From the NCBI GenBank assembly GCA_020161065.1, contig JAIUPH010000031.1, positions 1-64,000 on the forward strand: a DNA stretch of 64,000 nt, written 5' to 3'. The stretch comes from Pseudomonadota bacterium. Its GTDB lineage: Bacteria; Pseudomonadota; Gammaproteobacteria; Burkholderiales; Burkholderiaceae_C. The notes below the pieces were generated by a model, which was not told the origin of the DNA, did not search any database, and saw only the letters and a program-made list of their open reading frames with translations. Position 1 is the first letter of the stretch, and each line of letters opens with the position of its first letter. The translations under genes were made by a program, and so were the position numbers. This document shows, piece after piece, positions 47,839-55,787 of this stretch.

Positions 47839-48978
47839 TCAGGCCAGATGCCGGCGCCGCGCCTTCACGGCGGCCGACAGGATGTGCAGCACCTCCACCG
47901 AATCGTCCCAGCCGATGCAGGCGTCGGTGATGCTCTTGCCGTACTCCAGCGCCGCCGGGTCGTCCTTGCCGGGGGTGAACTTCTGCGCGCCGGCGTGCAA
48001 ATGGCTTTCCACCATCACGCCGAACAGGCAGCGGTTGCCGGCCGCCATCTGCGCGCCGACGTCGCGCATCACGTCGATCTGGCGCTGGTGCTGCTTGCTG
48101 CTGTTGGCGTGGCTGGCGTCGATCATCAGCCGGCACGGCAGCTTGGCCGCTTCCAGGTCGCGGCAGGCCGCGGCCACGCTTTCGGCGTCGTAGTTCGGCG
48201 CCTTGCCGCCGCGCAGGATGACGTGGCAATCCTTGTTGCCCTTGGTCTCGACGATGGCGACCTGGCCGTTCTTGTGCACCGACAGAAAGTGGTGCGGCCG
48301 CGCTGCGGCCTGGATGGCGTCGCAGGCGATCTTCAAATTGCCGTCGGTGCCGTTCTTGAAGCCCACCGGTGCGGAAAGGCCGCTGGCCAGCTCGCGGTGC
48401 ACCTGGCTCTCGGTGGTGCGCGCGCCGATCGCACCCCAGCTGATCAGGTCGCCGATGTACTGCGGGCTGATCACGTCGAGGAACTCGCTGCCCGCCGGCA
48501 TGCCCAGGCGGTTGATGTCCACCAGCAACTGGCGCGCGATGCGCAGGCCTTCGTGGATGCGGTAGCTTTCGTCGAGGTAGGGGTCGTTGATCAGCCCTTT
48601 CCAGCCCACCGTGGTGCGCGGCTTCTCGAAGTACACGCGCATCACCACTTCCAGCTCGCCGGCGTGGCGCTCGCGCTCGGCCTTCAGCCGGCGCGCGTAC
48701 TCCAGCGCCGCGGCCGGGTCGTGGATCGAGCAGGGCCCGATGATCACCAGCAGCCGGTCGTCGTCGCCGGCCATGATGCGGCGCACGTTGTTGCGCGTGG
48801 CGCCCACCAGCGTCTCCACCGGCGTCTCGGCAATCGGGAAGAAGCGGATCAGGTGTTCCGGCGGCGGCAAGGGCGTGATGTCCTTGATGCGCTGGTCGTC
48901 GGTCTCGCTGGTCTTCTCCGACAGCGCGAAGCGGGCTTCGCGGGTCAGCGTGCTGCCGGGCGTGGCTTGGGGGCTCAT
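47839..48978 (-). CDS. aroG: DAHP synthase, class I (3-deoxy-7-phosphoheptulonate synthase)
   Basis: 379 residues from ATG 48978. It condenses phosphoenolpyruvate and erythrose 4-phosphate, the first step of aromatic amino acid synthesis. The AroG/AroF/AroH family blocks are visible: RFFPIAETPVETL, IIGPCSIHDPAAALEYA, YFEKPRTTVGWKGLINDPYLD, SFKNGTDGN-type VGFKNGTDGNLKIA, DASHANSSKQHQRQ and GWDDSVEVL. Which amino acid inhibits it cannot be read. The 190-nt upstream region holds a leader peptide rich in Phe, Tyr and Trp codons and an intrinsic terminator, so transcription is probably attenuated by charged aromatic tRNAs. Confidence 0.96.
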   Translation of the reverse strand: MSPQATPGSTLTREARFALSEKTSETDDQRIKDITPLPPPEHLIRFFPIAETPVETLVGATRNNVRRIMAGDDDRLLVIIGPCSIHDPAAALEYARRLKAERERHAGELEVVMRVYFEKPRTTVGWKGLINDPYLDESYRIHEGLRIARQLLVDINRLGMPAGSEFLDVISPQYIGDLISWGAIGARTTESQVHRELASGLSAPVGFKNGTDGNLKIACDAIQAAARPHHFLSVHKNGQVAIVETKGNKDCHVILRGGKAPNYDAESVAAACRDLEAAKLPCRLMIDASHANSSKQHQRQIDVMRDVGAQMAAGNRCLFGVMVESHLHAGAQKFTPGKDDPAALEYGKSITDACIGWDDSVEVLHILSAAVKARRRHLA

Positions 48979-49027
48979 CGGTTGCTTTCGGTGGGGTTGA
49001 TGCGAAAAGGGGCAAAAGGGGCGCCGG

Positions 49028-49060
49028 AAAAACAAAAACCGCCGGGGCTGCCGGCGGTTT
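49028..49060 (-). terminator. Attenuator terminator upstream of aroG
   Basis: On the minus strand a 10-bp perfect stem, AAACCGCCGG / CCGGCGGTTT (49060-49051 and 49045-49036), with a 5-nt loop CAGCC, is followed by TTTTTGTTTTT. This is a textbook Rho-independent terminator, located between the leader stop (49101) and the aroG start (48978), so it would end transcription before aroG unless an antiterminator forms. The 7-nt segment CCGGCGG at 49121-49115, inside the leader peptide gene, is identical to its 3' arm and can pair with the 5' arm. Confidence 0.88.
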
Positions 49061-49100
49061 CTGGGGGGTGCGCTGCTTGCTCGTCTGCTCTTGCGTGCGC

Positions 49101-49169
49101 TCAGGCCTCTCCAGCCGCCGGTGGGGGCGAGAACCAAAAGTACGCAAAGTAGAAGGCGGCGCAACGCAT
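49101..49169 (-). CDS. Aromatic leader peptide of the aroG attenuator
   Basis: A 22-codon ORF, starting ATG at 49169 and ending TGA at 49101, contains the run FYFAYFWF (codons 6-13): four Phe, two Tyr and one Trp in eight codons. This is too extreme to be chance in a coding-dense GC-rich genome. In leader-peptide attenuation the ribosome stalls on these codons when the charged tRNA is scarce; codons 17-19 carry CCGGCGG, which can then pair with the terminator's first arm and free aroG. When translation reaches the stop, it covers this region and the terminator forms. No ribosome site is visible, and the message may be nearly leaderless. Confidence 0.85.
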   Translation of the reverse strand: MRCAAFYFAYFWFSPPPAAGEA

Positions 49170-49177
49170 GGGGCGCG

Positions 49178-49186
49178 ACTGTAGCA
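49178..49186 (-). promoter_or_regulatory. Candidate extended -10 promoter of the aroG leader
   Basis: On the minus strand TGCTACAGT (TG-N-TACAGT) forms an extended -10 motif; TACAGT matches TATAAT at 4 of 6 positions. No well-spaced -35 is present (CTGAAA lies 20 nt upstream). Transcription would begin near 49171, 2-3 nt before the leader ATG, which would explain the missing ribosome site. Confidence 0.45.
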
Positions 49187-49205
49187 CGGTGGCCGCGCCG
49201 CCGTT

Positions 49206-51107
49206 TCAGACCAGCCGGCTGTCCGCCAGCGCGCGCAGCGGCTTGCGCAGCTTGGCGTAGGAGCCGCCCAGCGTGCAGACGAACAGGTGCAGCGGCCACT
49301 CGATGGCCGCCAGCCGGCCGACCACCTGCCGCTCGCGGCTGAGCAGCCGGCCCCACCAAGTCAGCGTCACGCCCAGCACGTAGCTGCGCGCGGCCGTGTC
49401 CGACGGCAGCACGCGCCGCGCAAGGTAGACGCGGGCGACGTGGCGCAGCGCCGGGCCGTTCAAGCGCAGGCGCACGGCCTCGCACGTGGCTTCGTCGGCA
49501 GCCACCAGCGCGTGGCGCACGTCGAGCTCGTGCAGCTCGCGCGCGCGCTGCTGCTCCCAGGCGTCGCGCGCGCGCCAGCGCTCGGCCACGCGCTCGGCAT
49601 CGGCCTGGCGCTGCTGCTTGACCCACCAGGCATGCAAGCGGTCGCAGGCCGGCTTGATGAAGTCGGCATCCAGCGCCATCGCGCGCTCGAGCAGCGCAAC
49701 GCCGCCTTCGTCGTCGTGATACAGGCGCTCGGCGCCCTCGAAGAACAGCGCCGCGGCGTGGTCGGGCTGCGCGGCGTTGAAGGCCGCCCAGGCCTCGCGC
49801 TGGTCGACCTCGACCTCCAGCGCCGTCTGCAGGCGCAGCCGCTCGAAGCGTTGCTCGCCGTCCAGCGCCGGCAGCGCGCGCAGCGCGGCCAAGCGCTCGC
49901 GGTCGTTGCGGATCTGCGCGTGGCGCTCGGCCCAGCCGGCGGCCACGCGCTCGGCCCAGGCCGACTCGAAGCGCCGGCGCAGTTCGGGCAGCACCGGCGC
50001 CAGCCAGGCCTCGGCCGCGCTCGGCCCTTCGGCGGGCGGCGGCAGCGCTTGCGGATCGGCCGCCGCGCCGGCCGCCGCGGCCAGCGCGGCCAGCCGCAGG
50101 CGCAGCACCGGGTGGGTGTCGGCCACGTCGCCTTCGCGGTCCAGCGCATCGGCCAGCCAGCGCTGGGCGTCGCCGGCCTCGGCCGGGCGCACCGCCTGCT
50201 CGGCCCAGCGCCGGCCCAGGTCGGCCGGCGGCTGCGCGTCGTCGCCCACGCGCTCGAAAGCGCGGCCGACGAAGCGCTGGTACTGCGGCGCCACCAGGTT
50301 GACGCGCTTGAGCGCACGGCTGGCCGCCGCCGCGCCCACCAGGTCGGCGCTGGCGGCGTCGGCCTCGTATTCGTTGGCGCGCGCCAGCACGAAGGTGTAG
50401 GCGTTGAAGTAAGGCGCGTACCAGCGCACCAGCGGCCGCACCAGCGCCGCCAGCCAGCCCTGCATCTGCCCGCTGAAGCCCTGGATCGTTCCCCAGCTGT
50501 GACGCAGCCGGTAGATCCACGCGCCGAAGCGCCCGTGCGAGCCGGCGAGGTGCCCGTACTCGTGCGCCACCACGGCCAGCGCCTCGTCGGGCGGCAAGCT
50601 CTCCAGCAGCGGCAGGCCCAGCAGCAGGTGGTTGCGCGCAAAGCCCACCAGCCCGAACGCCGGCCGCTGCACCACCGCGGCATTGACCTCGTCGATCACC
50701 AGCACGCGGTGCACGGGCGGCCCTTTCAGGCGCCGGCGCATGTCGTCCAGCGCGGCGAACAGCGCCGGCGCCTGGGCGCGCGCGAGCGGCTCGCCGGCCG
50801 GCGGCGGCACGCGCACGAACAAGGCCTGCACGCCATGCTTGACGAGGTAGAACATCGGCACCGCGATCACCAGCAGCAGCTTGCCCAGCTTCAGCAGCAG
50901 CAGCAGCGCGGCGCCGCCGCTCAACACCACCGCGGCCGTCAGCGCGACCAGCAGCAAGATGCCCAGCCCCACCGTGCCCAGCAGCAGCGCCAGGATGCCG
51001 AAGCCCAGCAGCGCCAACGCCGCCACCTTCAGCTTGTAGGCGCGCGGCGCCGCGGCGCTGTCGGCCTCCAGCCGGGCCACCATGGCCTGGAAACGGTCGC
51101 TGTCCAT
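49206..51107 (-). CDS. M48-family membrane metalloprotease with large C-terminal region
   Basis: 633 residues. Two or three hydrophobic helices fill residues 28-90, followed by an M48 peptidase domain with zinc site HEYGH (His182, Glu183, His186) and the third ligand in NEYEADAASADLVG. The C-terminal half (about 290-600) is helical and may be TPR-like. Other M48 proteins (HtpX, Oma1, BepA) perform membrane protein quality control; this subfamily is not assigned. Starts 15 nt after the ilvA stop on the same strand, so likely co-transcribed with tldD and ilvA. It ends 37 nt before the aroG leader. Confidence 0.87.
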   Translation of the reverse strand: MDSDRFQAMVARLEADSAAAPRAYKLKVAALALLGFGILALLLGTVGLGILLLVALTAAVVLSGGAALLLLLKLGKLLLVIAVPMFYLVKHGVQALFVRVPPPAGEPLARAQAPALFAALDDMRRRLKGPPVHRVLVIDEVNAAVVQRPAFGLVGFARNHLLLGLPLLESLPPDEALAVVAHEYGHLAGSHGRFGAWIYRLRHSWGTIQGFSGQMQGWLAALVRPLVRWYAPYFNAYTFVLARANEYEADAASADLVGAAAASRALKRVNLVAPQYQRFVGRAFERVGDDAQPPADLGRRWAEQAVRPAEAGDAQRWLADALDREGDVADTHPVLRLRLAALAAAAGAAADPQALPPPAEGPSAAEAWLAPVLPELRRRFESAWAERVAAGWAERHAQIRNDRERLAALRALPALDGEQRFERLRLQTALEVEVDQREAWAAFNAAQPDHAAALFFEGAERLYHDDEGGVALLERAMALDADFIKPACDRLHAWWVKQQRQADAERVAERWRARDAWEQQRARELHELDVRHALVAADEATCEAVRLRLNGPALRHVARVYLARRVLPSDTAARSYVLGVTLTWWGRLLSRERQVVGRLAAIEWPLHLFVCTLGGSYAKLRKPLRALADSRLV

Positions 51108-51122
51108 CGCCGCCGCGTCGGT

Positions 51123-52352
51123 TCAGATCGCGCGCGCGTCGAAGCCGGCCTGCGCGAGATGGCGCACCACGTCGTGGCCATGCTCGCGGTTGCGCGTCTG
51201 CAGCACCAGCTCGACCTCGACGTTCTGCGCCGACAGCGACGAGAACGCGCGCTGGTGGTGCACCTCGTCGATGTTGGCGCCGGCGGCGGCCACCAGCGCG
51301 GTGATGCGGGCCAGCACGCCCGGCGTGTCGGGCGCGGCGACGCGAATGCGCGCCAGCCGACCGGCGCGCACCATGCCGCGCTCGATGATCGAGGCCAGCC
51401 GCAGCGGGTCGATGTTGCCGCCGCTCAGCACCAGGCCGACGCAGCGGCCGGCGAAGCGCTCGCGGTGGCGCAGCAGCGCCGCCAGGCCGGCGGCGCCGGC
51501 GCCTTCGACCACCGTCTTCTCGATCTCCAGCAGCATCAGCACCGCCTGCTCGAGGTCGCCTTCGTCGACCAGCACGAGGTCGTGCACGCGCTCGGCGATC
51601 AGCGCGCGCGTCAGCTCGCCCGGCTGGCCGACCGCGATGCCCTCGGCCAGCGTGCTGTCGCCCGGCGCATGGCGGGTGCCCTTGATGGCGTCGAACATCG
51701 CCGCATAGCGCTCGGCCTGCACGCCGATGACCTGCAGCGCCGGCCGCAGCGCGCGCGCCGCGGTCGCAATGCCGCTGGCCAGCCCGCCGCCGCCCACCGA
51801 CACCAGCAGCGTGTCGAGCGCCGGCTGCGCCTGCAGCATCTCCAGCCCCACCGTGCCCTGGCCGGCGATGATCAGCGGGTCGTCGAAGGGGTGCACGAAG
51901 CTCAGGCCCTGCGCGGCCGCGAGCCGCAGCGCGTGCTCGCGCGCGGCGTCGAAGCTGTCGCCGTGCAGCACCACCTCGGCACCGAAGCCGAGCGTGCGCT
52001 CGACCTTCACGGTGGGCGTGAACTGCGGCATCACGATCACCGCGCGCAGGCCCAGGCGCTGCGCATGGTGGGCCACGCCTTGCGCGTGGTTGCCGGCGGA
52101 GGCGGCGATCACGCCGCGCAACTCGGCGCGGCCGGCGTCGCGCTCGGCCACCAGCGCCAGCAGCTTGTTGAGCGCGCCGCGCTCCTTGAACGAAGCGGTG
52201 AACTGCAGGTTCTCGAACTTCAGGAAGACGCGCGCGCCGGTCAGCTCGGACAGCGTGCGCGATTCCAGGCAGGGCGTGTCCAGCACCTGGCCTTGCAGGC
52301 GCGCCGCCGCCGCCTCGATGTCGGCCAGGCTAACGTCTGAAGCAGGCGTCAA
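51123..52352 (-). CDS. ilvA: Threonine ammonia-lyase (threonine dehydratase) with ACT domain
   Basis: 409 residues from TTG 52352, overlapping the tldD stop (TTGA). PLP enzyme that deaminates threonine (and serine) to 2-oxobutanoate. The Schiff-base lysine is Lys56 in FTASFKERGALNKLL; the PLP phosphate loop SVGGGGLASGIA and GQGTVGLEML are present. A single ACT-like domain ends the protein (VAAPDTPGVLARITALVAAAGANIDEV), which fits the short catabolic or ACT-type class rather than the two-ACT biosynthetic IlvA. A biosynthetic role is therefore not certain. Adjacent tldD and M48 genes suggest housekeeping expression. Confidence 0.92.
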   Translation of the reverse strand: MTPASDVSLADIEAAAARLQGQVLDTPCLESRTLSELTGARVFLKFENLQFTASFKERGALNKLLALVAERDAGRAELRGVIAASAGNHAQGVAHHAQRLGLRAVIVMPQFTPTVKVERTLGFGAEVVLHGDSFDAAREHALRLAAAQGLSFVHPFDDPLIIAGQGTVGLEMLQAQPALDTLLVSVGGGGLASGIATAARALRPALQVIGVQAERYAAMFDAIKGTRHAPGDSTLAEGIAVGQPGELTRALIAERVHDLVLVDEGDLEQAVLMLLEIEKTVVEGAGAAGLAALLRHRERFAGRCVGLVLSGGNIDPLRLASIIERGMVRAGRLARIRVAAPDTPGVLARITALVAAAGANIDEVHHQRAFSSLSAQNVEVELVLQTRNREHGHDVVRHLAQAGFDARAI

Positions 52353-53812
52353 GCGGTGCCCCCGACCGTCAGCCGGTCGATGCGCAGCGTGGGCTGGCCC
52401 ACGCCCACCGGCACGCTCTGCCCGTCCTTGCCGCAGACGCCGACGCCGGTGTCGAGCTTCATGTCGTTGCCGATCAGGCTGACGCGCGTCAGCGCCTCGG
52501 GGCCGTTGCCGATGATGGTCGCGCCCTTCACCGGGTACTGGATGCGGCCCTTCTCCACCCAGAAGGCCTCGCTCGCCGAGAACACGAACTTGCCGCTGGT
52601 GATGTCGACCTGGCCGCCGCCGAAGTTGGTGGCGTACAGGCCGCGGTCGATGCTGGCGACGATCTCGGCCGGGTCCTTGTCGCCGCTGAGCATGTAGGTG
52701 TTGGTCATGCGCGGCATCGGCACGTGGGCGTAGCTCTCGCGGCGGCCGTTGCCGGTGGGCTTGACGCCCATCAGCCGCGCGTTCAGGCTGTCCTGGATGT
52801 AGCCGCGCAGGATGCCGTCCTCGATCAGCACGCTGCGCTGCGTGGCGCAGCCTTCGTCGTCGACGTTGAGCGAGCCGCGGCGGTCGGCCAGCGTGCCGTC
52901 GTCGAGCACCGTCACGCCCTTGGCGGCCACGCGCTCGCCGATGCGGCCGGCGAAGGTGCTGCTGCCGCGGCGGTTGAAGTCGCCCTCCAGCCCGTGGCCC
53001 ACCGCCTCGTGCAGCAGCACGCCGGGCCAGCCCGGGCCCAGCACCACGGTCATCTCGCCGGCCGGCGCGGGGCGGCTGTCGAGGTTGGTCAGCGCGGCGT
53101 TGACGGCCTGCTCGACATAACTCTCGATCACCGCGTCCGTGAAGTAGCCCAGCCCGAAGCGCCCGCCGCCGCCGCCCGAGCCCACCTCGCGGCGGCCGCC
53201 CTGCTCGGCGATCACGGTCACGCTCAGGCGCACCAGCGGCCTCACGTCGGCGGCGCGGGTGCCGTCGGCGCGCGCCACCAGCACCACGTCGTACTCGGCG
53301 GCCAGCCCGGCCATCACCTGGGCGATGCGCGGGTCCTTGGCGCGCGCCAGGCGCTCCACCTTCTCCAGCAGCGCCACCTTCTGCGTGCTGTCCAGCGTGG
53401 CGATGGGGTCCAGCGGCGCGTACAGCACGCGGCTGGCCGCCACCTTGGGCGCGCGCGCCAGCTTGACGCGCCGCTCCTGCCCGGCCGCGGCAATGGTGCG
53501 CACGGTGCGCGCCGCGTCCATCAGGCTGGCCACCGACAAGTCGTCGCTGTAGGCGAACGCCGTGCGCTCGCCGGCCACCGCGCGCACGCCCACGCCCTGG
53601 TCGATGCTGAAGCTGCCGCTCTTGACGATGCCTTCTTCCAGGCTCCAGCCTTCGTGGCGCGTGGTCTCGAAGTAGAGGTCGGCGTCGTCGACGCGGTGCT
53701 CACGGATGGTCGCCAGCGCGCGCGACAGCGCCGCGTCGTCCAGCCCGAAGGGTTCGAGCATCAGCGCCTGCGCGATGGCCAGGCGTTCGAGGGTGGGTTC
53801 GCGGCTGATCAT
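52349..53812 (-). CDS. tldD: Metalloprotease TldD
   Basis: 487 residues from ATG 53812. The zinc motif HEAVGH in GPGWPGVLLHEAVGHGLEGDFNR is diagnostic of TldD (HExxxH plus a later Cys in the CGKDGQSVPVGVG block). TldD works with TldE/PmbA to degrade small proteins and unstructured peptides and to mature peptides such as microcins; pmbA is not in the window. The gene has a plausible promoter in the short spacer after rsmI. ilvA starts within its stop codon. Confidence 0.97.
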   Translation of the reverse strand: MISREPTLERLAIAQALMLEPFGLDDAALSRALATIREHRVDDADLYFETTRHEGWSLEEGIVKSGSFSIDQGVGVRAVAGERTAFAYSDDLSVASLMDAARTVRTIAAAGQERRVKLARAPKVAASRVLYAPLDPIATLDSTQKVALLEKVERLARAKDPRIAQVMAGLAAEYDVVLVARADGTRAADVRPLVRLSVTVIAEQGGRREVGSGGGGGRFGLGYFTDAVIESYVEQAVNAALTNLDSRPAPAGEMTVVLGPGWPGVLLHEAVGHGLEGDFNRRGSSTFAGRIGERVAAKGVTVLDDGTLADRRGSLNVDDEGCATQRSVLIEDGILRGYIQDSLNARLMGVKPTGNGRRESYAHVPMPRMTNTYMLSGDKDPAEIVASIDRGLYATNFGGGQVDITSGKFVFSASEAFWVEKGRIQYPVKGATIIGNGPEALTRVSLIGNDMKLDTGVGVCGKDGQSVPVGVGQPTLRIDRLTVGGTA

Positions 53813-53849
53813 GGCGGCCTTTGGCGTGGACTCGACGAGCGGGGCGCAA

Positions 53850-53878
53850 ATTGTAGGGAGCGGGGTGCCGGGCTTCAG
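53850..53878 (-). promoter_or_regulatory. Candidate sigma-70 promoter of the tldD operon
   Basis: On the minus strand CTGAAG (53878-53873), a 17-nt spacer and TACAAT (53855-53850) form a good -10 (5 of 6) and a weak -35. It overlaps the rsmI stop codon and lies 38 nt before the tldD ATG, so tldD, ilvA and the M48 gene could be transcribed from it. Confidence 0.55.
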
Positions 53879-54825
53879 TCTTCGGCGGCGATGTCCCTGC
53901 CCTCGCCGCGCCGCTGCAGCGCCCGCTGGTACAAGGCCTTGCGCGGCGCGCCGCTGATTTCGGCGGCCAGCACCACGGCCTGCTTGAGCGGCAGCTCGCG
54001 CTGCAGCACGGCCAGGCAATGTTCGGCGGCCGCCGGCAATGCATCGCCCGCCGCCGCCGGCGCCGGCGGCGCGGCGTGCAGCACCAGCACGAACTCGCCG
54101 CGCTCGCGGTGGGCATCGGCGGCCAGCCAGGCCGGGGCATCGGCGGCCGCCAGCGTGGCCACCGCTTCGAACTGCTTGGTCAGCTCGCGGGCGACGGTCA
54201 AACGGCGCTGCGGCGCGGCCGCCGCCAGGTCTTGCAGCAGGCCGCGGACGCGGTGCGGCGCCTCGAACAGGATCTGCGTGCGCGCATCGCCGCAAGCCGC
54301 CTGCAGCGCCGCCTGGCGCTCGGCGCCCTTGGCCGGCAGAAAGCCCTGGAAGACGAAGGCGCCGCCGGCGGCGTCGCCCACGTCACCGGCCACGCTCAAG
54401 GCCGCCAACGCGCTGCTGGGCCCGGGGATCGGCACCACCGCGAAACCGGCGGCCACCGCCGCGGCGACCAGTCGCGCGCCGGGGTCGGACACGCCCGGCG
54501 TGCCGGCATCGCTGACGAAGGCCACCGCGTCGCCGGCGGCCAGGCGCTGGCAGACGCGCTCGGCCGCCTCGTTCTCGTTGTGCGCGTGCACGGCCAGCAG
54601 CGGCTTCGGCGCCACGCCGTAGTGCGCCAGGAGCTGGGCGGTGACCCGCGTATCCTCGCAAGCCACGCAGTCGGCGCGCTGCAGCAGGTGCAGCGCGCGC
54701 AGCGTGATGTCGGCGCGGTTGCCGATCGGCGTGGCCACCAGGTACAGCGTGGCGCCGGGATGGCGTTGATGGCCGGCGGCGGCGGCCGCGGCGCTGCGCA
54801 GCAGGGAGGCATCGATGACGCTCAT
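53875..54825 (-). CDS. rsmI: 16S rRNA 2'-O-ribose C1402 methyltransferase RsmI
   Basis: 316 residues from ATG 54825. The tetrapyrrole methylase fold shows TLYLVATPIGNRADITLRAL, ACEDTRVTAQLLAHYG, FVSDAGTPGVSDPGARLV, PIPGPSSALAAL and FLPAKGAERQAAL, all diagnostic of RsmI. It methylates the 2'-O of C1402 in the ribosomal decoding centre. It is divergent from yraN, with which its start region overlaps: rsmI begins inside the first yraN codons. A Pro/Ala-rich insertion before the C-terminal helices is not unusual. Confidence 0.96.
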   Translation of the reverse strand: MSVIDASLLRSAAAAAAGHQRHPGATLYLVATPIGNRADITLRALHLLQRADCVACEDTRVTAQLLAHYGVAPKPLLAVHAHNENEAAERVCQRLAAGDAVAFVSDAGTPGVSDPGARLVAAAVAAGFAVVPIPGPSSALAALSVAGDVGDAAGGAFVFQGFLPAKGAERQAALQAACGDARTQILFEAPHRVRGLLQDLAAAAPQRRLTVARELTKQFEAVATLAAADAPAWLAADAHRERGEFVLVLHAAPPAPAAAGDALPAAAEHCLAVLQRELPLKQAVVLAAEISGAPRKALYQRALQRRGEGRDIAAED

Positions 54826-55225
54826 GAGGGCCAAGGCGGACGCCCCGTCGGGCAGGCAGATGGGCAGCAAGCAGCGCGGCGACGCGGCCGAGGCACAAGC
54901 CCTGGCCCATCTCCAAGAGCGCGGCCTGCGCCTGGTGGAGCGCAATTATCGAGTGGCGCGCGGGCCCTCGGCGCGCGGCGGCGAGATCGACCTGATCGTG
55001 CGCGACCGCGACGGCACGCTGGTCTTCGTCGAAGTGCGCAGCCGCGCCGGCGCCGCGCACGGCGGCGCGGCCGCCAGCATCGGCGCCGCCAAGCGCGCGC
55101 GACTGGTGTTCGCCGCGCGCCACTACCTGGCGCGGCTGGCCGTGCTGCCGCCTTGCCGCTTCGACGTGGTGACGATCGACGGCGGGCGCATCGAGTGGCT
55201 GCCCGCCGCCTTCGATGAAAGCTGA
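54815..55225 (+). CDS. yraN: UPF0102 protein YraN
   Basis: 136 residues from ATG 54815. The UPF0102 endonuclease-like fold is seen: GDAAEAQALAHLQERGLRLVERNYR, the catalytic-type GGEIDLIVRDRDGTLVFVEVRSR and a C-terminal FDVVTIDG. The function is unknown. Starts at 54824 (MRAKAD) and 54860 (MGSKQRGD) are also in frame; only the last avoids overlap with the divergent rsmI start, and it fits the family's usual N-terminus better. Confidence 0.93.
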   Translation: MTLMRAKADAPSGRQMGSKQRGDAAEAQALAHLQERGLRLVERNYRVARGPSARGGEIDLIVRDRDGTLVFVEVRSRAGAAHGGAAASIGAAKRARLVFAARHYLARLAVLPPCRFDVVTIDGGRIEWLPAAFDES

Positions 55226-55244
55226 GGGCCTATCATGCCCGCCC

Positions 55245-55787
55245 ATGCTCGAGCAGCGCATCCAGCAGCAGTTCTTCGAGGGCGCCGATCTGCAGTACCA
55301 GACGGCCGAGGCGCTGGCGCGGCCGATCAGTGAAGCGGCCGGCGCCGTCGTCAGCGCCCTCACCGCCGGCGGCAAGCTGCTGCTGTGCGGACAGGGCAGC
55401 GGCGCGCTGCTGGCGCGCCACGCCACCGGGCTGCTGGTGGGCGCGCTGGAGCGTGAACGGCCGCCGCTGGCGGCGTTGACGATCGAGCCGCAGCCGCGCG
55501 GCATCCAGGCGCTGGGCCTGCCCGGCGACCTGCTGCTGCTGGTCGACCCGGCGGCCGCCGACCTCGACGCCAGCATCGCCGCGGTGCGCGCCGCCCAGGG
55601 CAAGGACATGACGGTGGTGCTGCTGGTGGGCAGCGCCGGCGCCGGCTTGGGTGAAACTTTGGCCGAGACCGACGTTCTGATCACCGTGCCGCACGAACGC
55701 GCGAGCCGCGTCCTGGAAGTCCAGCTTCTCGTGCTGCACGCGCTGGCCGATGCGGTCGATGTGCAATTGATGGGAGACCAGGAATGA
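55245..55787 (+). CDS. diaA: SIS-domain protein DiaA (DnaA initiator-associating)
   Basis: 180 residues from ATG 55245, chosen over an upstream ATG inside yraN. A single SIS domain: MLEQRIQQQFFEGADLQYQTAEALARP, then GGKLLLCGQGSGALLARHA and a C-terminal VLEVQLLVLHALADAVD. The family includes GmhA phosphoheptose isomerases and DiaA; the position between yraN and a dolP-type BON lipoprotein matches diaA, which binds DnaA and promotes initiation. The active-site residues of GmhA are not clearly preserved. Confidence 0.9.
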   Translation: MLEQRIQQQFFEGADLQYQTAEALARPISEAAGAVVSALTAGGKLLLCGQGSGALLARHATGLLVGALERERPPLAALTIEPQPRGIQALGLPGDLLLLVDPAAADLDASIAAVRAAQGKDMTVVLLVGSAGAGLGETLAETDVLITVPHERASRVLEVQLLVLHALADAVDVQLMGDQE

